Assembly: GCA_947683425.1 (NCBI GenBank)
Contig: CANTUQ010000003.1
Coordinates: 62,001-126,000 of the forward strand
Source of the DNA: Excoecaria cochinchinensis
Taxonomy: Eukaryota; Streptophyta; Magnoliopsida; Malpighiales; Euphorbiaceae
Reading direction: 5' to 3'
DNA: 64,000 nucleotides
In this document: in pieces, positions 9,709 through 20,858 of the stretch
Layout: each line of letters starts with the position of its first letter
Numbering within the stretch: position 1 is the first letter of the stretch
The notes under the pieces: generated by a model
What the model saw: the letters and a program-made list of their open reading frames with translations, nothing else
The model's database searches: none
Told to the model about the DNA's origin: nothing
Program-made: the position numbers and the translations under genes

Positions 9709-11231
9709 TGTAGACACCGGGTCCCGAGGCGGTCCAAGATCAGAATTACCCGATGATGAAACAAAAGACCGACTCTCGGCAAGAAAAGTGAGAATCGACC
9801 GTTCCCTTGTCAAGATTGTGTTTTTTCGAAAAATAATTTTAAAATATATATATTTTAGGGATTAAAATTTAAAATGGGAAAAAATATTAATATTGTGTCA
9901 AAATTAAAAATAAAAAAAAAAATTAATTTTTTCGCGAGTGCCACTGCGGCAGCGCGGGGCCGCCTGCGCGGCAGGCTGCCCCAGCGCGCAGGGGCGCCTG
10001 CGAGGCAGGCCGCCCCAGCGCGCAGGGGCGCCTGCGTGCGAGGCTGGCGCCCCGTGCGCCCCCCCTGCGCGCAGGCGCCCGCCCCCCTGCGCGCGAGGAG
10101 GGGCGCTCCGCGCGACCCCCCCGCGCGCGAGGCGGGGCGCTCCGCGCGACCCCCCCGCGCGCGAGGCGGGCGCTCCGCGCGACCCCCCCGCGCGCGAGGC
10201 GGGGCGCTCCGCGCGACCCCCCCCGCGCGCGAGGCGGGGCGCTCCGCGCGACCCCCCTGCGCGCAGGGGCGGGCGCTCCGCGCGCCCCCCTGCGCGCGAG
10301 GCCTGCTGCCTCGCGCAACCCCCCTGCGCGCGAGGCAGCTGCCTCGCGCGACCTGCCTGCGCGAGGCAGGCTGCGCGCAGCAGCCTGCCGCGCGCGGTGC
10401 CAAGGCACCACGCGCAGCGCTCCGCGCGCCCTTGGCTCCTCCGCGCGACCTGTTTTTTCCTGTCCGTTTTTTTCGCCGTTTTCAGTCTGATTTTCTTCAG
10501 TCTGACATTTCCGTTGTTTCACCATTTTATGTTAATTTTGATTAACTAAAAATAAAAGATTTCTTGTCCCTTACCATTTTGGACCAAGGCAAAAATTAAA
10601 TGAGGAATTTGCCCTCATTTTGGAGGGGGGAAGGAATTAATTCAAGGATTCCTTAGCTTTTTCTCTCTAACCTTTCTACTGTCCAGGAGGTTTGTTTTAT
10701 TTCTCAAAAATTCTTCAAAAATCTCTAAGCCTTCTTCTCAAATTCTAGTCTTTTGCTACTACAAAACATTTAATCTTGGGTTGATTTGAACAAGAAAAAT
10801 CAATTTTCTTTGTTTATTCATCCCACAAAAAAATTTTCTCAAAATTAATTTGTTTAGAACATAAATTTTACATTTACTTCGAATATTAATATCATCAAAA
10901 ATCGACAAGAGGAACGGATTGAGACATCCTATTTCCAATCTCAAAAATTCTGAGGGTAAACATTCTTGGACTCATTCTCATCAATTTTTAGTACAATATT
11001 TATTGTCGATAAATATTATTTTTGGCCATTATTACCGCCTTTATTATTTATTTTGTGCATGTCAATGTGATTAATATTACTCTTGATGCATTAATTGTTT
11101 GCTTCAAGTTGATTTCCTTTTTTTTGTTTTCTCGTTGACCTTTTGTTACTATTATTATTATTATTAATACTAGGGTTATTTGAGCCATTGCCATATTCAT
11201 TGTGCTACCATTGTGGTTATAATCATTATTA

Positions 11232-11263
<32 letters not shown>

Positions 11264-12650
11264 TAACTCTCTATTTTACTATTATTGCTATTTATTTATT
11301 TACTAGTATTATTCTGTTTTTTTAGTATTGTTAGTGCTATTATTATTAACTAATTAACCAGTTAGTTTATTACTATTATTATTATTATTATCGCTATTAT
11401 TATTTTGCTATCATGCCATGATTATTTGTTGTAATTTTATTGTTGTCATTATATTATGTCGTTATTACTTTTTTTACGCCATGACTCTTAACTATTGACA
11501 TTATTATTACCACATTTATCATTGTTATCATTATGCTTTGCATTCGTTCAATTAATTTATTTAGAATTATTACTAATGTTTTTGGTATTATTTCCTGTCT
11601 GAGATTTAATTTGAGTCGGGCTTTGTGAGCGCCGCGCGACTCCCCGGATGGGTCGCGACGCGTGGACGGACGCTCCATTTTGGTGAGATCCCTCCAACTC
11701 CCTTTTTATGTATTATGTGCTTATTTGTAAATATTATTTTACTTGCGTACGTGTGCGATAAAAAGTCACAAAATACTTTTATAATTAAATTACAATTTTT
11801 GCTAATAAAATTGGGACCAATGTCCCCTATTTTAGCCCAACTATGAAAACATCACGACTAAAAAAACGAGGAGTCAATTTTCAATAAAATGGGATCACTC
11901 ATCCCGGTTTTTTTTCAATTCAAGCAATAAAAAAATGACTCTTCGAACCCTCTTCAAATTAATACGAAGGAACCAATGTTCCTAAATTTTGAACAAGTGC
12001 GAAGGAACCAATGTTCCTAAAATAATGTCCCGATTTATGCATATCCTTTCATTTTTGGGTGAGTGTTTAAAGTTATTTTCTTTTATTTTGGGCCCTTGTA
12101 ATTAATTTTGGGGCGACTTTATTCATTTTTGGGGTTGTATTCCGCCCCCATTCGTATTCTTAATTTCCTTTTATTGGGGTTGTATTCTGCCCCTATTTCT
12201 CTTGTAATTGAGTGCTTGGGTGTTTACCGCTTTCTTTATTTACTTTGCTTATCGCTTTTACTTATTTTCTTTACGTGCTTTCAATGCGCTATCTAATTTA
12301 AATACATCAATCGCGTGAGATGAGAGATATAATTTTAAGAGTTTAAAAACCCATTTATAATTAATCAAAGCATGAGTAAGAGGGAAGTTCCGGACACCAT
12401 AACTCTGGTTTAGACCGTTAGAGGTGAGAAACCTTTTCCTAATTTCTTGCAAATTGGGTGGCGACTCCAAATACCTCAAAAGGTGCCTTTAGGTGTCAAT
12501 AGGCTAGGTTATTCTCCCCAATGTTCTATTGGGAGGGATACACCGATGATGCCTCATGGCGCCCATGATCAAGAGACGCGAACCTTTCATACCTCGAATC
12601 CTAAAGCGGATTCAAAGTGAGGGCCCTTGCTGGGTTCGGCGCGCGTCACA
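9709..12650 (+). repeat. 5' LTR of Tat-1
   Basis: 2942 bp, TGTAGACACC...GCGCGTCACA. A TATA-like TATATATAT lies near 9844-9853. A very GC-rich tandem block follows (9935-10454), then AT-rich sequence with (TTA)n tracts (11145-11260 and 11370-11400), and near the end the hairpin CCCAAT-GTTCT-ATTGGG (12517-12533). It would provide the promoter and 5' end of the genomic RNA. Apparent frames over the GC block are low-complexity artefacts. Confidence 0.92.
9935..10454. repeat. GC-rich 34-bp minisatellite in Tat-1 5' LTR
   Basis: Imperfect tandem copies of a 34-bp unit built from GAGGCGGGGCGC, TCCGCGCGAC and CCCCCCGCGCGC. About five full copies are present plus diverged ones, in a stretch of roughly 80% or more G+C inside an AT-rich LTR. 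The 3' LTR carries more copies. Confidence 0.85.
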
Positions 12651-12651
12651 G

Positions 12652-12669
12652 TGGCGACTCCACTGGGGA
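12652..12669 (+). other. Primer binding site of Tat-1
   Basis: TGGCGACTCCACTGGGGA begins one base after the LTR end. It begins with TGG, complementary to the CCA end of a tRNA. The tRNA species was not assigned. The degenerate counterpart in Tat-2 is at 56298-56314 on the minus strand. Confidence 0.8.
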
Positions 12670-13409
12670 TTGATGTTTGAGACTTCACTCCGAAAGTGCT
12701 TTGGTTAAAGTATAATTGGGTTTTTAAAACTTAAAATTCTATCTCTCGCCAAAATTGCATCATATCATTTTAGAGCCTTAGACTTACGCTAGTTGGTCCC
12801 TATCTTACCCCGGTGCGTTCCCGAAGCACGACCCTACTTTCACTCATTGTAGGGAAGTGTTAAGGATAATCACCAGCCCAAGCCTTGTACCTTTTTGGTA
12901 TATCGAAATGGAGACCCGATCGGTCGTTATGCTCGTGATGAGCTAGACCCGTTGGCGCGAACCATGCTTGGGTAGCCTAAAGAAAGTCACCTTGACTAAA
13001 GCCCATGTAATGGCAAATAGAAACTTCCACTAGGTGGTATGCTCCTTAATACAATGCTTGTGATATGGGCCATCGCATGTTAAACAAAATCAAGCAAGTT
13101 AAGTGGTCCTTTATCAAAGGCTTCCATGCCCCGGTGAGCCCACCTTAACTTGATTGAATTGTCCAAACACGTAATGGCCAAAACTCATACGCCTGTACAT
13201 TAGACTAGAGTTGTTATGCTGCCGGCTTTTTGCCGTGCACTCTGCGCGTCCATAGGGTCCCCTGTTGACCCATGGACTAAGCCCACCTAGGAAAGAGACC
13301 ACATTGACCCGTGTGCGGGAGGAATAAGGTCGGAAGGGTCTGTTTGCTTGCATGTGGTTGTGGATGCTGCATCAACACGACCATGCATTCTTAATGCCAT
13401 CCATGCATC
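12670..13409 (+). other. Untranslated leader of Tat-1
   Basis: No long frame is present. The sequence is similar to the reverse complement of 55380-56290 in Tat-2 (CCCGAAGCACGACCCTAC, ACCAGCCCAAGCCTTGTACC and CATGCTTGGGTAGCC blocks), so it is kept between diverged Tat elements. This position commonly holds packaging and dimerisation signals in LTR elements; I infer the same here. Confidence 0.65.
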
Positions 13410-16400
13410 ATGCTAACGAATTGGGTTTTTTCAGCCATCATAGATCCATTTGAGTGGTCCAGAGATCCTAGCGGGAGATTGGTTAGAAATCAAGTAGTTG
13501 AGCAGTCAAGTCTGGCATCAGCTTCGGGTTCAGATTGGGATAGAAACTCAGACTCTTATTCAGAACAATCCTCCGGATCAGTAATGGCAGAATTACCGCA
13601 AGAATCGGGTGCTGTAACAACGCAAGACTTGGACAAGAGGTTCGAAGATTTTGAAAGGAAAATGCTTGCTATGATGGGGAACCTTGTCGCCCAAATGACA
13701 CCACACGCTGGACAAGCATCTGGAGCTCCAACTGTTGATCCGGTTGAAACACCTGTTGTGGAGACCGCTATACCAACTGCTACTGTGCCACAGCCTGTTA
13801 TGGAGCCTAGAGTGGCGGCACCAGTTGAGCAACAGAGGGTAAGGATCCCAGACCCGAGGGATGATTTCTTAGGGGAAGAGGAAGATGAGCCAGTAGTCCC
13901 TCAAGCTGTGAAGTGTAAAGTTCCTAAGTTAGAGGATGATGTGATGCGGAAGATGGAGGAAAGAATGGAGGCCATCGCAAGAATGGTGTCGGTCGGAAAG
14001 GGGGTCATCCCCGAAGATGTAGACTTGGGTGAGGACGAGCTGCTGCCTCAGAGGTTCAAAATGCCAGATTTACCAAAGTTTGATGGCACGTCTGACCCTT
14101 CGGCCCATCTTAAGCAATATGCTTTGATCATGAAGGGCACGGGTCTTACCAAGAAGCAAAAGGTAGAGTACTTCTGCCTTAGTTTGACAGGATCAGCGGT
14201 TGATTGGTACCACGGTCTAGACAGGAGATCAAAAGAAGATTGGGATCTGCTTACAAGTGAGTTCATGAGGCAGTACGACTGCAGCACCCGCATGGAAGTG
14301 ACGTTAAAAGACCTTGAGCTCCTGCAACAGAAGCCTAGTGAATCTTTCCATGACTACCTTACGCGGTGGAGGAATCGCGTTATGGAAATGAAGAGGAAGC
14401 CCGATACCTCGGACCAAATCAGACTGTTTATCAAAAATGCAAGCCCATACTTGAGGGAGGGGCTTAAGATGAAAGGGCTCAAGGATTGGGAATCCTTAAA
14501 AGACATAGCAATTGAAGCCGAATCGGAGTGCTTGGCAAGGAAGGCCAATAATGACAGTTTTGCTCGGAAGAACTTTGGGAACCAAGGGGGAAATAGGTCG
14601 AGTGGCGCCGGAAGCAGCAGTAACAGAGTGGGCAGAACAGCGGAAGTTTCAGCCACTGATGTGAACCAGAGACATTATACAAATTTGGGAAGACCATTGT
14701 CCTGGGTCCTAGAACGATTAATGAAGGAGGGAAAACTTCAGCCATTGCCAGCCAGACAAGCTAAGACCTACGGCCAGCCAAATCATAGGGGGGATCAATA
14801 CTGTGCTTTCCACCAGCACACCGGTCACCTCACTGACTCCTGCAGAACTTTAAGGGATCGGGTCCAAGATCTCATTGACAGTAAGCAGATCTCCGACCCT
14901 GAAAAGAGGGAAAAGAAGAAGAATACCGGGTATAATGCCGTTCCTCCCCCAGTCTTCATGATAGGATCAAGCTTGCCCGAATGGTATGTGTTGAGGGATC
15001 TTTACGGCAATGATTACATGGCTATCGTCCGCCCCGAACAGGGAGTCAATAGGGAGAGGCCCCAGGTCAATATGATAGACTGTTGGGACACGACCAGTGA
15101 AAGTGAGATTGAAGAAGCCGATGGGCCAGAGGGTTTATGGAGTTCTGGGGGTGAAGAAGAAGTGCAAGAGGTACAGGCTGTTACTCGCAGCGGAAGGGTG
15201 GTGCCGGAAATTGAGAAGCAACAGGACCCGATGCCTCCGACAGTGGAGCAGGAAACGGAAGAGAATCAGATCCTGAAGCAGCTAAAGAAGACGACAGCAC
15301 AAATATCTATCTGGGACCTATTGAGGCAATCCCCGAGCCACAGGCAGAAGCTAGTTGAAGCCTTATGTGAATCGACGGTCGCCACCACTATCTCACCCTC
15401 CGAGTTATTGGGAATTGTGAAAGGGGGATCTGAAGAAAACATAGTCTACACCGAAGCCGACTTGCCAGTCGAGGGTCGCAATCACAATCGCCCTCTATAT
15501 ATCCGAGCTCAGATCAATGGTAAACACACGGCCTGTGTCATGGTGGATGATGGGTCCTCCATTAATGTGTGCCCGCTAGTGGCGTTACCTTCACTGGGAT
15601 TGAATAAGAGCATGTTGAGTGAATCCGATCTGACCATCACTGCCTATGACAACTCGAGAAGGCAAGCTGCTGGGACTTTTAAAGCTCAAGTCAAGACCGG
15701 GCCAGTTGAGATAGAGGCTGAATTTGTTGTTCTGCCAATACCGGCTAACTTCGCAGTGCTACTTGGAAGGCCTTGGTTTCACAAGTTGGGAGGGGTTCCA
15801 TCTACGCTCCACCAAATGATTAAGATTCCCCATGAAGGCCAGATTGTAACAATTAAGGCAGCTAGTGATAACCAAGTGTCAGTGCTAGGGATTTCCAACC
15901 AACCCTTCAGCGGGTTTCATGTGGCTATGGTGAATGAGGAAGATGGCTCGGAGGTGAGCCCCCAGGTTATCAATATGATGAAGAAGATGAGCTTTCTTCC
16001 CGTGGCTGGTTTGGGGAAAAGCTCACAAGGGATCCAGGCGCCCATCAGCACAAGGGGGCAGAAAGACAGAAAAGGTTTAGGCTACACTGCTGGGACTAAG
16101 GGGGACAAGCCTACAAAGAAGCCTGCGGAAGTGCCGCACATTTTAGAAAGTTTTGTACCAGCTGCATCGGCATGTGCCTACTGTGGAGAGACTGAGCCCC
16201 AATGGATTGGAGGTAAAATTACCCCCGGTTTTGAAATCTTCAATGATGTGTTTGACTGGTCCGAGGGAATAGTCAAAGCAGTGGAAGCCTTCTGGGATGA
16301 GGAAATCTTCAGTCAGGCTCTAGCATGGGATCGAGAGGTTCCCGAGGAGATTGTCACTGAAAGTCTGCTGGCCACCCGAGCGAAGGGCAAGGAGAAAGTG

Positions 16401-19400
16401 GAAGATGAAGAGGCGGCCCCAGAATTGGGAAGTTTGAAGATCGTCGACGATGAAGGGCCATCGACCTCAGAGCCGGCTCCAGCGGAAGATGATAATGATA
16501 GCTTTGCTGATGTACTTTTTATTCCCGAACTATTTGACAATTCTGTCTATAATTCTGAGTACTTTAATAATATGAATGACTTTGCTTACTTGTGCGATGT
16601 TTCTCATGATTTCATTATGCATAATCACGAGCATGAATCATTTATATTTGACATTAACTCAACCAATACCACCTCATTTAATCTCGGGACTTCGGAAAAT
16701 CCAAAGGAAATCTTGATAGCATCCGATGTAACTCTTGAGGAAAGGATAAAATTTGAGAGAATTTTGAAAAAATATGAAAGAGTCTTCGCCTGGACTTATG
16801 AGGATATGCCAGGGATTGATCGGGCAGTTGCCGAACACATCATTCCGACCTACCCAGAGTGCAAGCCGGTCAAGCAGAAGCTCAGAAGGCTGAGACCAGA
16901 ATGGGCAGAAAAGGTAAAGGAAGAAGTGCACAAGCAGATCGAAGCCAAGTTTCTGGTAGAGGTCCAGTATCCAACATGGTTAGCTAACGTTGTCCCCGTA
17001 GCCAAGAAGGATGGGAAAGTCCGAGTGTGTGTTGACTACCAAGACCTGAATAAAGCCTGCCCGAAGGATGACTTTCCCCTGCCTCATATTGATGTACTGG
17101 TGGATAGCGCAGCCGCCTGTATGATGTACAGTTTTGTGGATGGGTACGCGGGGTACAACCAAATCCTTAACAGAATTGTGGATCGAATCAAGACAGCTTT
17201 CATCACAGAATGGGGAACGTTCGCCTACCGAGTAATGCCTTTTGGGTTAAAGAATGCCGGAGCGACGTACCAAAGGATGGCTACTAAGATCCTGGATGAC
17301 TTGATCCACAAGGAGGTCGAAGTGTATGTCGATGATATGATGATCAAGTCAGCAACTCGAGAAGGACATTTCGAGGCCTTGGAAAAGTTCTTTCAGAGGA
17401 TCGACAAGTATAATCTTCGCCTCAATCCTAAGAAATGCATTTTCGGAGTCACCTCGGGTAAGCTATTAGGCCATGTGGTAAGCCAAAGGGGAATAGAAGT
17501 GGACCCTGATAAAATCAAGGCAATCAGAGAAATGCCAGCGCCCCAAAAGGAAAAGGAAGTTCGGAGTTTTCTGGGCAAATTGCAGTACATCAGTAGGTTC
17601 ATTTCCAAGCTCGCTTCGGTGTGCGAACCAATCTTCAAGGTCCTCAGAAAAAGTCAGCTGGTCAAGTGGAACGATGACTGCCAGAAGGCTTTTGATGTCA
17701 TTAAGGATTACCTCCAACATCCCCCAGTGCTACGACCGCCGCGGCCTGCTAAACCTTTGATTCTTTACCTAGCAATAGAAGAAAATTCTGTAGGAGCCAT
17801 GATGGCCCAAGAGGATGAATTCGGGGTCGAATTTGCGGTTTACTACCTCAGCAAGAAATTCCTCCCTTATGAAGCCAAGTATGTTGAAGTGGAGAAGATT
17901 TGCCTGGCAGTAATCTGGGCATCCAAGAAACTGAGGCATTACTTTCATTCCTACAAAGTGCAGGCGGTTGCCAAGCAAAATCCCCTCCGATACCTGCAAC
18001 AGGCACCCTCTTTACTAGGGAAAATGGGAAGATGGTTGATATTGCTACAAGAATTTGACGTGGAATACATTACTAGAAAGACCATTAAAGGTCGAGCCGT
18101 GGCGGAGTTTCTTGCTGACCATCCCATTGAAGGAGACCGACTGGAGTATGAATTCCCCGACGAAAATGTGATAGCCATCACCGTGCAGAAATGGCAGATG
18201 TATTTTGATGGGGCAGTAAATAGCAAGGGAGCCGGAACAGGAGTGATTCTAGTAACCCCAGATGGTGAGAAGCTCCCCTTAGCCAAGAAACTGAGGTATA
18301 AAGCCACAAATAACGAAGCTGAGTATGAAGCCTGCATCTTTGGGTTAGAAGCGCTCTCAGCCGTGGGGGCAAAAGTGGTAGAGGTCTTCGGGGACTCATC
18401 CTTAGTAATCCACCAAGTCAGGGGTGAATGGACCGTTAAGGAAGAGCGGCTGTTGCCATATGTGAGGTGTTTAAAAGAACTTAGTGGCCGGTTTGAAATT
18501 TGCACTTTTAACTACGTGCCCCGAGATGAGAACCAATTGGCAGATGCCCTGGCCACTCTCGTATCCATGTGGGACAATCCTGAAGGAATAGCCCTGAGGC
18601 CTGTGCTCATTTCTAGTTCAGATAAGCCGTACTTTGAGACCGAGCAAGTTGGGGATGTTGAGGTTACAGACGGAAAGCCATGGTATTATGATGTCCAGAA
18701 TTATTTGGAAGGGTCGATATTCCCAGAAGAGGCCACTGAAAAGGATCAGAGGATGATTCGCAAGCTGTCCACTCAGTTCATCAGTGTAGACGGTGTACTG
18801 TACAAGAGACAAGCCGATGGCATGCAACTCAGATGTTTAGATGAAAAAGAGGCTAAAAGGGTTATGGAGGAAACCCATGCAGGGGTCTGTGGGGCCCATA
18901 TGAATGGTCTGGCCCTGGCAAAGAAAATAATGCGGCAAGGATTTTTCTGGTTAACAATGGATACAGATTGCTCTAAATATGTGAAGGAATGCCAATTATG
19001 CCAGCAGTATGCTAATCTGAGGCACCTGCCGGTGTCGGAATTGTGCAACCTGACATCTCCGTGGCCATTTGCCGCATGGGGGATTGACATAATAGGGGAG
19101 ATACACCCGACAGCCTCTAACGGGCACAGGTTTATCGTAGTCGCCATTGATTACTTCACTAAGTGGGTTGAGGCTGAATCCTTCAAGAAAATAGGCGCCC
19201 GGGAAATGGCCAGGTTCATCGAGCGGCATTTGATATGTAGGTACGGGCTCCCGCATCACATCGTGTCAGATAATGGGGTACAGTTCCAAGCTGAGACTAA
19301 GCAGATGCTCAAGAAGTACGCCATCCAACACCATAAGTCCTCTCCATACCGACCGCAGGCGAACGGAGCGGTCGAGGCAGCTAATAAGAACGTTAAGAAG

Positions 19401-19925
19401 ATATTGGCTAAGATGGTGCAAACCTATAAAGACTGGGCGGAGAAATTGCCATTTGCACTTTGGGGCTACAGGACCACCGCCAGAACTTCCACAGGGGTCA
19501 CCCCTTTCTCCCTGGTTTACGGGACAGAAGCAGTCCTACCAGTAGAAATAGAACTCCAATCGCTGAGGGTGGTAACAGAAGCTCAGATACCAGAAGCCGA
19601 ATGGGCACAGCAGCGGCTACTACAGTTGAACCTATTGGACGAAGATAGGATGCGGGCATACTACCACAACCAGATCTACCAGAAAAGACTAGCCCGCTCA
19701 TTTGGAAAGAAAGTAAGAAAGCACCCATTGAAGGAAGGAGACCTAGTCTTCAAGCAGATGAGGCCGGGGGTTCCGGATTTTCGAGGCAAGTTCAGGCCAA
19801 CTTGGGAAGGACCCTTCGTTCTGAAGAAGCTTTTGTCTAAGGGAGCTGCGATACTGACAGATAGTGATGGGAATGAATTCAGGGAGCCGGTGAACGTCGA
19901 CAGATTGAAAAGATTCCACGGCTGA
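13410..19925 (+). CDS. gag-pol: Gag-Pol polyprotein of Tat-1 (2171 residues, intact)
   Basis: One uninterrupted frame with every domain of a Tat element in order. Gag: capsid core with LPKFDGTSDP (about residue 218) and SAVDWY, then a CX2HX4HX4C knuckle (about 465). Protease: VDDGSS (about 712). Reverse transcriptase: from about 1130, with YVDD near 1306. First RNase H: degenerate, LYLAIEENS in place of an Asp-containing strand. Second RNase H (about 1595-1725): FDG, NNEAEYEA, GDSS and LADALA supply the acidic residues. Integrase: His/Cys zinc finger ending CQLCQQ (about 1820-1865), GIDIIGE, SDNG and VEAANK for the catalytic D, D, E (about 1892, 1953, 1988). Gag and pol share one frame with no frameshift or visible intron. 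The start is uncertain: ATG 13584 (MAELPQ) is an alternative, and TTTTTTCAG at 13428-13436 resembles a splice acceptor. Confidence 0.95.
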   Translation: MLTNWVFSAIIDPFEWSRDPSGRLVRNQVVEQSSLASASGSDWDRNSDSYSEQSSGSVMAELPQESGAVTTQDLDKRFEDFERKMLAMMGNLVAQMTPHAGQASGAPTVDPVETPVVETAIPTATVPQPVMEPRVAAPVEQQRVRIPDPRDDFLGEEEDEPVVPQAVKCKVPKLEDDVMRKMEERMEAIARMVSVGKGVIPEDVDLGEDELLPQRFKMPDLPKFDGTSDPSAHLKQYALIMKGTGLTKKQKVEYFCLSLTGSAVDWYHGLDRRSKEDWDLLTSEFMRQYDCSTRMEVTLKDLELLQQKPSESFHDYLTRWRNRVMEMKRKPDTSDQIRLFIKNASPYLREGLKMKGLKDWESLKDIAIEAESECLARKANNDSFARKNFGNQGGNRSSGAGSSSNRVGRTAEVSATDVNQRHYTNLGRPLSWVLERLMKEGKLQPLPARQAKTYGQPNHRGDQYCAFHQHTGHLTDSCRTLRDRVQDLIDSKQISDPEKREKKKNTGYNAVPPPVFMIGSSLPEWYVLRDLYGNDYMAIVRPEQGVNRERPQVNMIDCWDTTSESEIEEADGPEGLWSSGGEEEVQEVQAVTRSGRVVPEIEKQQDPMPPTVEQETEENQILKQLKKTTAQISIWDLLRQSPSHRQKLVEALCESTVATTISPSELLGIVKGGSEENIVYTEADLPVEGRNHNRPLYIRAQINGKHTACVMVDDGSSINVCPLVALPSLGLNKSMLSESDLTITAYDNSRRQAAGTFKAQVKTGPVEIEAEFVVLPIPANFAVLLGRPWFHKLGGVPSTLHQMIKIPHEGQIVTIKAASDNQVSVLGISNQPFSGFHVAMVNEEDGSEVSPQVINMMKKMSFLPVAGLGKSSQGIQAPISTRGQKDRKGLGYTAGTKGDKPTKKPAEVPHILESFVPAASACAYCGETEPQWIGGKITPGFEIFNDVFDWSEGIVKAVEAFWDEEIFSQALAWDREVPEEIVTESLLATRAKGKEKVEDEEAAPELGSLKIVDDEGPSTSEPAPAEDDNDSFADVLFIPELFDNSVYNSEYFNNMNDFAYLCDVSHDFIMHNHEHESFIFDINSTNTTSFNLGTSENPKEILIASDVTLEERIKFERILKKYERVFAWTYEDMPGIDRAVAEHIIPTYPECKPVKQKLRRLRPEWAEKVKEEVHKQIEAKFLVEVQYPTWLANVVPVAKKDGKVRVCVDYQDLNKACPKDDFPLPHIDVLVDSAAACMMYSFVDGYAGYNQILNRIVDRIKTAFITEWGTFAYRVMPFGLKNAGATYQRMATKILDDLIHKEVEVYVDDMMIKSATREGHFEALEKFFQRIDKYNLRLNPKKCIFGVTSGKLLGHVVSQRGIEVDPDKIKAIREMPAPQKEKEVRSFLGKLQYISRFISKLASVCEPIFKVLRKSQLVKWNDDCQKAFDVIKDYLQHPPVLRPPRPAKPLILYLAIEENSVGAMMAQEDEFGVEFAVYYLSKKFLPYEAKYVEVEKICLAVIWASKKLRHYFHSYKVQAVAKQNPLRYLQQAPSLLGKMGRWLILLQEFDVEYITRKTIKGRAVAEFLADHPIEGDRLEYEFPDENVIAITVQKWQMYFDGAVNSKGAGTGVILVTPDGEKLPLAKKLRYKATNNEAEYEACIFGLEALSAVGAKVVEVFGDSSLVIHQVRGEWTVKEERLLPYVRCLKELSGRFEICTFNYVPRDENQLADALATLVSMWDNPEGIALRPVLISSSDKPYFETEQVGDVEVTDGKPWYYDVQNYLEGSIFPEEATEKDQRMIRKLSTQFISVDGVLYKRQADGMQLRCLDEKEAKRVMEETHAGVCGAHMNGLALAKKIMRQGFFWLTMDTDCSKYVKECQLCQQYANLRHLPVSELCNLTSPWPFAAWGIDIIGEIHPTASNGHRFIVVAIDYFTKWVEAESFKKIGAREMARFIERHLICRYGLPHHIVSDNGVQFQAETKQMLKKYAIQHHKSSPYRPQANGAVEAANKNVKKILAKMVQTYKDWAEKLPFALWGYRTTARTSTGVTPFSLVYGTEAVLPVEIELQSLRVVTEAQIPEAEWAQQRLLQLNLLDEDRMRAYYHNQIYQKRLARSFGKKVRKHPLKEGDLVFKQMRPGVPDFRGKFRPTWEGPFVLKKLLSKGAAILTDSDGNEFREPVNVDRLKRFHG

Positions 19926-20271
19926 AGACACAAAAAAAAAAAAAAAAAAAAAAAAAGAAGAAGAGAAAAATGTTCAATCAAGAAAACCCGAGAGGGCTGA
20001 TTGATAACAGGAGTTGTGATGCTTTTGAGATCTATCTCGAGATTAGATGTGGTCTGGTATCTTGGGGCCTAATGTCAAATGATGATCATGTGTAATGAAA
20101 TCGCACGAGAAACGTGCACATGTATGCAATTATGCACTCAGAGAAGTTCTTTTATCCAATGAATGTCCATAGTTCTTTTTAGACAAGTAATATGTCACTG
20201 TTGTCACTTCCCATTCGAATGAGCACAATTTATCCGTGCAACCGACAGAAATTTTATAAAAAAAAAATATA

Positions 20272-20307
<36 letters not shown>

Positions 20308-20760
20308 GAAAAAGGGGGCCGTTAGAGATGAAAACCGTGACTGGCGCTCTAAGCAAAAGTTAGGCCAAAGGGCAGGGTGAAAACCTGGCAACAGGCAGTC
20401 TGCCCTACAAAAAAATGAAATAAATAAAAGCCGCTGGATTGGGTTGGGTCCATTCCAGGCAAAAAATAAGGCACAGGGTTATGTGAAAATCCGACAAGGA
20501 CGCATCTCCCGCTAAGAAAAGCTAGTGTGAAAATCCACGAGGGACGCACTACCTTTAAAACAATGACGCTTGGAGTGATAAGGCAGCATTATCTTGGGCA
20601 ACCCCTTTCAAGCAAAGGCACACATCGGGCGATCCTCCCTGAAAAGCTATGAGTCAGAGCCCCTGAATCGGGACAGCGCCCTCCGGCACTTGGGGGCATA
20701 ATCGACCAGACGAAGCCACGAGTCGTTTCAACGAGAGTTATCGCACCTCGACTACTGGGC
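19926..20760 (+). other. Tat-1 conserved 3' noncoding block
   Basis: A run of about 26 A starts a few bases after the stop codon (19932-19957). (AAT)n lies at 20267-20300. The stretch 20318-20760 is conserved, in reverse, in Tat-4 (7700-8170 and 3433-3538) and Tat-2 (48830-49200). It contains four related motifs ATGAAAACC/GTGAAAATCC at 20327, 20376, 20483 and 20527, the last two followed by GGACGCA. No conserved frame is seen. Confidence 0.7.
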
Positions 20761-20858
20761 CACTCAGATGAGTGGTGTCACCTGCATTCCGCATGACATA
20801 TGCATATGCACGTGCATAACTTACCTTTGCATACAAATCTCTTTTGTTTTCGCAGGAA

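Noticed and set aside
9855..10549. Long open frames on both strands over the GC-rich block of the Tat-1 5' LTR (and 22161-22916 in the 3' LTR)
   Set aside because: They are translations of a 34-bp minisatellite, open on both strands in several frames because of composition, and lie inside LTRs.
13410..19925. Endogenous pararetrovirus (caulimovirid) as source of the RT/RNase H frame
   Set aside because: Integrase, flanking LTRs, a target duplication and two RNase H domains identify a Tat retrotransposon.
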